Below are positions 1 through 8,510 of a stretch of 28,997 bases of DNA, piece after piece. A model generated the notes under the pieces. It had not been told where the DNA came from, searched no databases, and saw nothing but the letters and a program-made list of their open reading frames with translations. Within the stretch, counting starts at the first letter, position 1. The number at the start of each line of letters is the position of its first letter. The translations under genes were made by a program, and so were the position numbers. Source of the DNA: Tranzscheliella williamsii (Eukaryota; Basidiomycota; Ustilaginomycetes; Ustilaginales; Ustilaginaceae); the NCBI GenBank assembly GCA_023212725.1, contig JALBYF010000114.1, forward strand, positions 1 through 28,997, in the 5' to 3' direction.

Positions 1-1
1 C

Positions 2-71
2 ACTGCCACCATCACCGACCCCACCGACCTCGCCGTCCAGCTCGACCTCGCCGCGGCCTGGTCCGCCCTCC

Positions 72-109
<38 letters not shown>

Positions 110-220
110 CCCAAGGCCCCCCCCCCCCCCCCCCCCCCCCCCCACCTCTACCTTGCTTCCGTTGGCGAAATCTCTCGCACTGCGAGTCTTTCAAGTCTTC
201 TGTGCGACTCAAACCGATGA
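2..220 (+). CDS. 3' end of an unrecognised gene with a proline-run, partial
   Basis: Frame 2 is open from the left edge of the window to a TGA at 218-220, about 72 codons. It begins TATITDPTDLAVQLDLAAAW, runs through two polyproline stretches made by the C homopolymers, and ends HLYLASVGEISRTASLSSLL followed by CDSNR. The parts on either side of the C runs look protein-like: hydrophobic and charged residues alternate, and alternative frames are less natural. The start lies outside the window. I do not recognise the family. The homopolymer lengths may be wrong in the assembly, so the frame across them is not secure and the two halves might not belong together. A reverse-strand reading gives polyglycine and looks like a shadow. 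Confidence 0.3.
73..143. repeat. Two long C homopolymers (36 and 27 bases)
   Basis: Positions 73-108 are 36 consecutive C and positions 117-143 are 27 consecutive C, separated only by GCCCAAGG. Nothing comparable occurs elsewhere in the window. The opposite strand is long G runs that could form G-quadruplexes, and this strand could form i-motif structures. Equally, such runs are a known place for length errors or artefacts in assemblies, so the exact lengths should not be trusted. Confidence 0.9.
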
Positions 221-444
221 AGTGAGGCCACTTACCGTGCCGCCTGTCTCCGCTCTTTACCTCCCACGCTGCCCATCGCCCCGTCCAGCATCTATACCCT
301 TGCATCTGTAGGATGACCATCCGTCGCGCATTTACCATCCCACATACAACTTTTGTAAAAATGTGGCGTCTTGCTTCGCCCTTGGGTGATCGCGTCGATG
401 AGCCGTCTGCCAGTACGTGAGTGCGGGGATGACAAGAATCGAGA

Positions 445-998
445 ATGCGTGCAGTTACAGTGATGAATGCAGGGCACCTCGCAGTCCCAGCGCGGTCATG
501 CAGCATAGATTTGGTACTTGCATTTACATTGGTTGCTTTGTCTATACGCCCATGCTTGGCGCTGCTCGACGGGGTGAATACGCTGGTTCGTGCTGTATCC
601 TATGTTCCTTATCCATGGATCGCCAATATAGGTTCACAAAAACTGCCGCCGAGGAATAGGTCCGGCTGCATATGGGAGCTCACCGCTTTGGGTACCTGCT
701 GCGAAGGCGTCACGGTTAGCGTGCTTGGTAACGTGTTTGTATTCTTGTCAGCGGATGGGGTATAAGTGATCTGGCTAATATAATCAGCTGGGATTTGTAT
801 TCAGCAGCCGCAGGGGACCCTGTCGCGACTACTACAACCCGACTTGTATGTACTGAGGATGACACTAAGTACTCTAGCTGTGACTTTCCGAAATCAAAGG
901 AGAAGCAGGTTACTCGGACTTGCTCGAACCGAAGCGCTCAGGTCGGCTGGACATTCGTTTCCGTTCTCAATAGCCAACTGAACTGCGTGTCCAGCTAG
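445..998 (+). CDS. Candidate small secreted protein, two exons (445..727, 805..998)
   Basis: An ATG at 445 (A at -3) opens a frame whose residues about 20-40 form a hydrophobic segment (SIDLVLAFTLVALSIRPCLA), resembling a signal peptide with a somewhat long N-region; a second in-frame Met is at 463. Unspliced, the frame would stop at 763-765. A plausible intron at 728-804 has donor GTAACG, branch-like GCTAATA at 774-780 and acceptor TATTCAG. It joins this frame to one open to a TAG at 996-998, giving about 158 residues. The second part holds evenly spread cysteines (LVCTEDD, YSSCDF, TRTCSN, LNCVSS), as in small secreted proteins of plant pathogens. No family is recognised. The intron is inferred from sequence signals only, and the model could be a chance combination of open frames. 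Confidence 0.35.
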
Positions 999-1659
999 CC
1001 AGCTATAACGCTCTTAGCTGCGGCTAATTGTGCGTCCAACACCATCTCCATTCAGCCCATCCTTGGCCCCACCGCCACGACACTCTCTCTTCACCTTCTC
1101 TCCGCGCTCATTCACTACTTGCATCGCTGTTCTCACGCGTGGTGCCGCCGTCACTCTCGCCCCCTTGTTTGAGCAGCCGCCGCCGATTTCGGTGAAGACA
1201 ACACGCGCTCGTTTCGGGTCATCGCCTGTAGCTGATGGTCGCGTCCAGCAAGCTTACTCATCTGTGCACAGCTCAGCACTCGCCATCGTCCGCAGCTTCC
1301 GAACGAGCGCAATAAACATCCCCCTCTGCCCCACGCCAGCCCGAAGCTTTTCGTTGAAGCGGACGTGTTTTGCCTCACCTTGCCAACGCTCAAGCCGACT
1401 CGAGGTTGTCCCTCATTACCGTTTGTTCTTATCTCGACCCACACCTCAGCGACCTTTTCCGCGTTTCAAACCTGTGGCCAATGCACGGTTGATCCGATCT
1501 CGCAATTGATCGGTTTTCCCTCCGCTGGTTTACTTCGGAGAGTTGCCTTGAGCAGGTCACGCCCTCCACCTATCCTTACATAGCCTTTGCGCGCGTCGGT
1601 TCCTCCGACGCTGGTTCGTGCAGCGGCGTACTAGCCTTTCCTAGCCAGCTCAAAGGCGC
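999..1659. other. Intergenic region / pyrimidine-rich leader upstream of the Zds1-like gene
   Basis: This 660-base stretch holds no convincing gene. From about 1040 to 1580 the + strand is rich in C and T (for example ACACTCTCTCTTCACC around 1080), which is typical of fungal promoters and long 5' leaders. The open frames on both strands here lack domain-like sequence and overlap each other, so they were left out. No clear TATA box was identified. Confidence 0.5.
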
Positions 1660-3408
1660 ATGGCCTCTCACGAAATGTCGCAAGGGTCGGTAAGTATCAC
1701 TGACGACGAGTTTCAGCGCGAGGTTGAAGCCCTCAAGTCGCATCGGAGACTTTCGGTCAATCGACCTGTTCTCGACCCGGACCTTCCGGATCTGGCAGCC
1801 ATCTACGGCGGCGGTCAGGAGCTGCTCACCGTCCCTTCTCCAGAAAGAGAGAGGGAAAGAAGGGGCTATGACCTTGTAGACGACGGCACCGTCATCGAAT
1901 CCAGTCCCGCACTTTCGCAGAAGAAGAGTTTCAACAAGGAGCGCTCGCAATTCACAGCTCGACGTCGCGGCCAGGGTTCCGAGCATTCCTCCCACTCCGA
2001 TGGCGCCAGTACAGCAGGCAGCGCTCTGCCTCCCGCGCGGTCCCCCACGAGAGAGCAATACGAGCCGCTCAACGTGATCACCTCAACATCCACGAGTCCG
2101 CGAAGCTCGCCTGGCTCCAGTCCTGTCTCTCCCAAGGATCCCAGCCATCTCTTTTGGGTACCCGCTTCGGTGCATCCCGAGATCTCACCATCCGACTTCC
2201 GCAACTTTCTCAAGGAGCACGCTGCCCGCGCTGTTAGCCAGCATGCCGGAGATCAAGGCCGTGAGCAAGACGATACATTGACGTCGCTTTCCAGCACCGA
2301 TTCTCCCATCACTCAGAGGCTCAACACCGTACGCCAGCAGCACTCGGGCGACAGCCACAGTGGCCTGCTGGGACGTGCGACATCGCTATCGCGGCGGGGG
2401 AGCACGCTGCGACGGCAGTATCGTCCAGAAAATGACGCGGACGATACCGATGAAGAAAGACCGGCAAGCTCCATTCAACGCAATCGCAGCAGCCTTAGTA
2501 GAGGCCCGTCGTTGGGCCTCAACATCCCCAACCTCACCATCGACGACCTTCAGCGGCTGGAAGCAGCGGCGGAGGAAGCAAGCCAATCTCAAAACCCGGC
2601 GATGCTGCGCAATGTATTGCGAAGGACTCTGAGTCTCAACACCGCCAGCGATCTGGACACTGTAGACGATGTGCCTGCTGAGACGGCCGAGGATCCCGAT
2701 GCCCCTATCATTGTACCCAAACCCGGCCAGATCCTTCGACGGGCCGCCCGTACAAAAATACGCAAAGCATCTGGCGATTCAATACGTGGCAGCTTGGCCT
2801 CACGTAGACGAGGACCTCAGGGCTCGTATGAACCTGACTCGACCACCGAAGGCGGAAGAGCGTGGGAATTGCGCGGCGCCAGTGCCGAAGAGATGGAACG
2901 GCGTCATAGCGGCCAATCCGAGATCTCTTCCGGTGCCGACGACGACTCGTCTGCCGGCGACGCTACATCACGACCCGTCTCTGCTGAAGCTGCCGAATCT
3001 ATCGTCGATACCTACTCTCGAGATTCTTACCAATCCGATGCTTCGCAGCGCACAAGCCTCACCTCGTTGGTCGACAGTCAAGACTCTGATAACAGTGCCC
3101 TGGCAGCAAAAGACCGACGGCCACCACAGATCCTTTCGCCTCCGCACACTCCAACCCAGGATTCCTACGCCGCCAAAGGTGTACAGAAAGCGTATTTCGA
3201 CATCGACTTGGCCAATGCGCAATCCTCCGTGGAAGACAGCGACGGTGCCCAATATGCGCCCCTGACTTCGACACCCTTGGTCGCATCGCCAGTCACGTCG
3301 CCTCGAGAAGAGAGAGGAGCCAGCCATCATCAGATCAAGCCTGTTCCTGTCGCATATGTACCTCCAATCCCAGGGTTTGAGAAAACACGGCCAAAACAGC
3401 AACAGCAA

Positions 3409-3440
<32 letters not shown>

Positions 3441-5505
3441 TACACAGCAACACCAGCAGCCGCGCCAACAGGAGCATCAAATTGCTTATAGCCAGGCTCG
3501 AATTGCTTTAGGCTCTGAGTCCACACAAGCTTCGGCTCCTGCCTCCTCAGCCCCGAGCTCGGCTGCGGCAAACATAGCAGCCGCTATTTCGCAGCCAGAG
3601 GCGGCAAGTCCTACTACGACATCGATTCTCGCCCCTTCTACCGCCAAAGTTCAGCCTCGCCTCCAGCAACCACCAGGGTCGCAGGGGAGGCAAAAGGACA
3701 AAGACAAGGACAAGGAGAAAAAAGGGGGTTTCGGTCTTTCCTGGTTCGGTCTTGGCAAAGATGATGAGGATGACAATCGGCAAAACAAGGCAGAGAAGGA
3801 GACACAGAAGAAGAAAGAGAAACACGAGAAACGCGAGCGCAAGGGACGGGAGAAAGAGGAAAAGGAGAAGGAAGAGAGCAGTTCTTCGAGCTTCCTTGGC
3901 GCCCTTTTTGGCAAGAAGAAAGGACAAGATGACGGCATTCAACACGTGCCTTCCCGACATATGCAAGGCCACCTAACGGCGGGCAGTCTTCTAGAGCGTA
4001 ACGAACTAGCTTTACAAGGGAAGGACGGCTTCTACTCGCGCTACCCTATCCACATTGAGCGGGCCGTCTACCGCCTCAGCCACATCAAGCTTGCCAATCC
4101 GCGGAGACCTTTGTATGAGCAAGTGTTGATCTCCAATCTGATGTTCTGGTATCTCAGCATCATCAACCGCTCCAATCAGCAGCAAGCGCAGCACCAGGAG
4201 CCCGCTTATGAGCCGATCTCCGGCTCCCCAAGCGCCCAAAACGGTGCAGGTGGTGTGCAGAGCCCGGCTGCGGCACCGCAGCAAGAGGCCGCTGGTGTGG
4301 ATACATCGAGCGCCTATGATGGCATCGAAGTCCCGTCCAAGAGCGCTGAATCAGACGAGGCAACGGCCTCTGAACAGTGGACTCAGAACGGTGGTGCTGC
4401 CGTTAAGCAGAAACGGACGGGACTGGTAAAGCCTAATCGTGCGCCTGCTGGCTCTGGCCGTGGGCGCACGGCCGAAATGCCCATGAAACAACCCGGTTAC
4501 GGCATGCAGCATCGGCAGATCGACGATGATCTGAAAACGATGGGGCCAGCCCCCGCCAGCCAAGCCGCCCCGTCCGGATTCGTGGTTGGCCAACTTGTGG
4601 ATGTCAAAGCACTGCAAGTACACTCGCCATTTCGCCAAGCACCGGATGCGAGAGCGCCCGACCCACCGGGCCGTCCTGACCAGCAGGAGTCAGCGACCAC
4701 CGACTATCTTGGGCTCGGTAGTAGCTTCGGGTCTGCGGAGCCGCTATGGTCGGAGCAGATGGGAGACCGAAACTTCGGCCGAGCTGCCACACATCCGAGC
4801 GAAGCGGCTGTCGAGGGCGCGCACGTTGAAGATGACTCCTCGGAGGCCAACAAGTGGCGAACGAGTAGCCATGCTTCGGCGGGCGACAAAGACGATACGC
4901 CACGTAGCTCAAGCCCCAATAGCCCCTATCGAGCCGAAGCCGAGAAAGAGAGGGCATGGTTGGGAGCTCGCCATGCCTCGGGCAGGTCTTCGCCGAATGG
5001 TACTAGCGCACCGAGCCAGCGTCGCAGCGATCCCGTGGAGGCAGCCCCAAATTCCAATGGACCTGCCAATGGTCGATGGGATCGGAGCACGCCAGACACC
5101 CATCCGCAAGGACGTAGCCTCTCGCTTGGAGGAATTGGCGCCATGAACCGTAGCGGCGACGTTTGGAAGGCCGGTGCAGATGCCGAGCGGAGCCGGAAAG
5201 TGTCTGCCGGATCGTTGAGCCACTCCGGATCGGGTCAGGGGGCGACGATATCTGCTGCTCCATCGGTAAGTAGCATACACGAAGTCGGCCAAGACCAGGC
5301 GAGGTCGGCATCACCCAGCGCCTCCAACGATGCGAGTCGCTACACGCAGAGGTTGAACTCGGGGCAAAAGCCAGGGCAGGGCTCGGGACATCTGCCTAGT
5401 AGGGCGTTTGGCGAGACTGCCAACGGGCAGATCCACCTTCCGATGGCCCCGGGTTCGAGCGCCATGCTGGATGCCGCCAGGACCAGCCAGTCGCGGCGTC
5501 GTTGA
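1660..5505 (+). CDS. Zds1-like regulator of cell cycle/polarity (Zds_C domain)
   Basis: Single-exon gene of 1281 residues. Two blocks identify it. The first is FWVPASVHPEISPSDFRNFL at residues 165-184. The second is the Zds_C domain at about 786-840, with YPIHIERAVYRLSHIKLANP followed by PRRPLYEQVLISN and a hydrophobic FWYLSII. In budding yeast, Zds1/Zds2 bind the PP2A subunit Cdc55 through this C-terminal domain and affect mitotic entry, polarity and silencing; the same role here is inference. The rest is low complexity: Ser/Thr/Pro-rich N-terminal half, 14 consecutive Gln from residue 580, and a Lys/Glu-rich charged stretch at about 676-750 that separates two short hydrophobic motifs (GLSWFGLGK and FLGALFGKKK). 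About 440 disordered residues follow the Zds_C domain. In yeast the domain lies at the very end, so this tail is long. The ATG at 1660 has a weak context (C at -3); a second Met is at 1675. Confidence 0.88.
3397..3438 (+). repeat. CAG/CAA microsatellite encoding 14 Gln
   Basis: Fourteen consecutive CAG or CAA codons lie inside the Zds1-like gene, followed by further Gln/His codons to about 3480. CAA interruptions at codons 2, 4, 8 and 14 break the pure CAG run, which would slow slippage. The tract lies in a disordered region, so length variation between strains is likely to be tolerated. Confidence 0.9.
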
Positions 5506-6249
5506 TCGTACAAACGTTGGTCTCGCGACGCCAAGCGATCATGCCACCTGCGTTGCCCCTCCCCCTTGTCCTCTACACGCTGAAGCACATTGTATCTATT
5601 CACGCTGGTGCCTGTCGCCTACCGCTGCTGAATCTATAGATGGAGCCTGCGCCTCGTTCCCGGATGTGTACTCAGTGCGAGGAACGATATGCGTCTCGCT
5701 GCTGCATTGACGGCGCGCCAGCACGTGCCTGCTATCTTGCCAGGTCACCGCGCCGAGATAGGGCTGGCCGTTGCGGCGCCCTCTCTGCGTCGAAGTCGGA
5801 GGAATCGTCCACAACGCGCGCTCTGATTGGTTAGCAAAAATCGCGCAGACTAGCGCGTTACCCTTTTAAATCGATTTTTCCCCGAATTTGGCTCAGCTGC
5901 GATGCACAATTTTAGACTAGGTGGGTGAGGATTAAGGGAAGCACGGTCACAGTCACATTGTGGGCGCAATGGAAGGGCAGCGCGCAACCCACGAAACACA
6001 CGACATCGCCTGAGGCATTTTCGCGAGCCAACCACAACCGCGCTTCCGCGTCTCCTATGTCATGGACCTCCTTTCTCCACCAGCCAGCGCGCAGCGGAGG
6101 CTCAGTCACAGTGTCACTGCCCCTCATCACACGGATGCCAAGGCGACGGCCAAGGGTATATAATCCCACGCACCCCCAGCAACCCCTAACTTGTTTTTCG
6201 TACCCAAACATCACCCCATCCTTCCACACATTCGAAATACTTTGACACG
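5506..6249. other. Intergenic region with the metallothionein promoter
   Basis: This 744-base gap holds the Zds1-like 3' end and the upstream region of the metallothionein gene. Visible elements are an inverted CCAAT box (ATTGG at 5826-5830), an AT-rich patch around 5866-5885, two TCACAGT-containing stretches (about 5947-5960 and 6104-6118) and a CCCCT stress-type element near 6119. No gene is supported here. Confidence 0.5.
6157..6164 (+). promoter_or_regulatory. TATA box of the metallothionein gene
   Basis: TATATAAT lies 86 bases before the metallothionein ATG, with a short C/A-rich leader between. A strong TATA box fits the inducible expression usual for metallothioneins. The metal-responsive factor site itself was not identified with confidence. 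Confidence 0.6.
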
Positions 6250-6496
6250 ATGGCTTGCACCTGCCAGACCAACGCTTCCGCCTGCACCTGCGCTCCGGGC
6301 AAGTGCTCGTGCCAGGGCTGTACCAACTCGTGTGCCTGCAGTGGTAAGTGATGCGCCTTGGTTGCCGCGCTGCCCGCCACCGGCACTGACCTTCTCGCGG
6401 TTCACTCTCCCAGGCACCGTCAAGAAGTGCAAGTGCGAGGCCGCCGGGCAGAACTGCACCTGCCAGCCGGGCTGCAAGAACTGCGGCTGCTGCTAA
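6250..6496 (+). CDS. Metallothionein, two exons (6250..6343, 6414..6496)
   Basis: A small Cys-rich metal-binding protein, expected to sequester Cu(I) or Zn(II)/Cd(II) in the cytosol. Exon 1 starts at an ATG with A at -3. The 70-base intron (6344-6413) has donor GTAAGT and acceptor CTCCCAG, and splits a Gly codon. The spliced product has 58 residues with 17 Cys, in C-X-C and C-X-X-C patterns, and ends CKNCGCC. It contains no aromatic residues. Translated through the intron, the reading frame loses the Cys pattern, which supports the splice. The intron falls between two Cys groups (nine Cys before, eight after), as expected if the protein has two metal clusters. The Cys arrangement alone does not tell copper from zinc preference. 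The upstream TATA box suggests inducible expression. Confidence 0.88.
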
Positions 6497-7046
6497 ACGC
6501 CCCGCCCACCCTGCGCCCTTGCACGATGACCTGACATCGGCTCGGTGACCACGTCAAGTCCACTGGATTGCGCGTATCCGCTCGGCCCACCGCCCCTCGC
6601 CCTGTATTTCTCTGCATGCGAAGACTGTTACGTACAAAAACTAGGCGCGTGATCGGTGTTGTAGAGGGAAGCATCGTCAGCAGCGTCTGTGCATCCTCTA
6701 GCAGTTGTCCTGTCGCATCGAAGACCGGTTAATTCGCGGAGAGGTGGACGTCAGCAGCGGTGCGGAGGCGCGATGTCGGCCGCGTTTGAAGCGGGGCGGC
6801 GCACGTCGCCGGCTCAGCTTGCAAATTACCTGTTGACGAAAGCGTAGTTCGTCATGCCAAGACGTAGCGGGCGTCGCGCGCTGCGCTGTCCTGCCGCGTC
6901 TTCGGTCGGAGGACGTGCTGTGATTCTCGTCATTGCCGCGGTGTGCGCGCCCCGCCAGCCCCGCTCGTCGTACAGCTCGACTCACCTTCCGTCCCAGCAC
7001 CCACCGTGCCACCACACGAAACAGCTGCCTCGCCCTTCCCCGCCGG

Positions 7047-7092
7047 TCGACAAGAGCTATCTATCGACAAGAGCAGGTCTGTCGACAAGAGC
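7047..7092. repeat. Three direct copies of TCGACAAGAGC
   Basis: TCGACAAGAGC occurs at 7047-7057, 7064-7074 and 7082-7092, spaced by 17 and 18 bases. The bases between copies are similar (CTATCTA, AGGTCTG, AGTTCTA). The array lies in the intergenic region before the chitin deacetylase gene. It could be a local tandem duplication or a cluster of factor-binding sites. Confidence 0.75.
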
Positions 7093-7886
7093 AGTTCTAT
7101 CGAGATATTTTGGACGGATCAAAAGCGATGTATTTTTCCGTCATCGGCGAGATCCGACGCAGCGATCTCTAGCGCGATGTCGGTTGCCGCTTTGGCTCTC
7201 TCGTGCGAGAAGGATTCTGCGAGGGCCGCCTCGGCTCGTCCGCCAGTGCCAGGGTGCGTCGTGACGCCAGCGCGTTTGGGCCGTGCTTTTCTGGTCTTTA
7301 CCGTGTCTTGGTTTGCCCGTTTGGGCTCGTCGCAAAACCCACGGCAGCATCTGCATGATGCACATTTGCACTTCACATTGGCCGTCATTGGTCAGGCGAT
7401 TAAAGTCAAAATAAGGGAGCACACGACTACAAAAGGCGCGGTGTTGGACTCAGACGGCTCAGCCAGCAGAGCAGCGGTCACGGGAACAATCACAATGCAA
7501 ATGAATACAATGGCACTTTGAAACTCAATGTGAGCTGGTGGATCTGCCTGAATTGCCTCGGCAGCGACAGACACGCCGCGACCCACGCTCCGCCGTTCTA
7601 CGTCCGTGTGATTGCCTTGCCGATCATTGCATAGGACTGGCAGCCAGCGGTACTGCTACTGTGGAAAACGCCGTTGCCGCCTCGGCGATTTTCGTCATGC
7701 TGGCCATGTACTGCCTCCTGCGTCCTGGACGATCGGTCTGCGCTGAGAAGGCTGGAATGAAGCGAACGGCAGCTAAAGCCGCGCGACGCCTCCCTAAAAC
7801 TCGGAATTCGACTTTGCCTGCGGTTGGCGCGGCATGCCGTGCCGTTTGACGCGCTGGAATACCGCCGTCAATACAAAAGCAGATAT

Positions 7887-7938
7887 TTGAAGCCAGCAGA
7901 AACTCCGAAGCGAGCAGAAACTTGAAGCCAGCAAAGCC
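7887..7938. repeat. Three imperfect tandem copies of a 16-19 base unit
   Basis: The unit TTGAAGCCAGCAGAAACTC at 7887-7905 is followed directly by CGAAGCGAGCAGAAAC (7906-7921) and TTGAAGCCAGCAAAGCC (7922-7938). This is a degenerate tandem repeat about 570 bases before the chitin deacetylase start. No function is apparent. Confidence 0.65.
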
Positions 7939-8510
7939 TTGATTCAAAGCGCAGACAGCGCAACACTTTTCTTTGACCTCCCCTGAGCAGGCCGGCGAGC
8001 TGCTTCACCGCTCCGAATTTCTCCAGGCCGAGGAGAGGCAGGCAAGGGACGCTGGTGAGGGGTGGGAGAGCGACCGTGCACAATGCCGTCTCTTGCCTTT
8101 GTGCCGAAATGGATTTGGGCCAATACGCTTGAATACAGCCAGCGTTAGACTGCATCTGTCGTTGACGGCAGCCGGCGATTCAGCCTTCTGCTGCATTTCC
8201 CTCTTCATCGCGCCGAACGGCCGAGCCGCTCGAGGCGAGCGCACCACCTCCTCTCACACCAAGAACCTCACCCCCCTCTTATCACGGTAGATCCTTCCCT
8301 CCTTCCTGCCTTCCATCTCCCGTCTGTTCTTGCCCTTCCCCTTCATTCCAACTTGGCCGACTTCGTGACTGAATAACTGGTGCTACATCCATCGACCTAT
8401 CTCCCCCCTGCCCAGGACCCCTCCAGAGTCAACGTTCTTTACCTTGCTCGTGTCTACATTCTCTTGGACGTTCTTGACTGCCGCGTTCGCACCCTGCGTA
8501 TCCAACCACT

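Larger units (their letters stand above)
6497..8510. other. 2 kb intergenic region upstream of chitin deacetylase
   Basis: No convincing gene was found in these 2014 bases. Several open frames of 60-190 codons exist on both strands, but the longest begins at GTG, they overlap each other, and none shows a recognisable domain or good splice signals. Two clusters of short direct repeats (7047-7092 and 7887-7938) are listed separately. The last 250 bases (about 8260-8510) are strongly pyrimidine-rich and probably form the promoter and leader of the chitin deacetylase gene. A non-coding RNA or a lineage-specific small gene cannot be excluded. Confidence 0.5.

Noticed and set aside
5451..5460. GGTTCGAG resembling a tRNA B box (also near 15645)
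   Set aside because: Both lie inside clear protein-coding genes and have no matching A box or cloverleaf-forming flanks.
6943..7521. 192-codon open frame between the metallothionein and chitin deacetylase genes
   Set aside because: It begins at GTG, contains the TCGACAAGAGC repeats, and shows no recognisable domain or splice signals.
7392..7947. Two minus-strand frames with membrane-like sequence that might form one spliced gene
   Set aside because: No credible donor and acceptor pair joins them, and neither is convincing alone.
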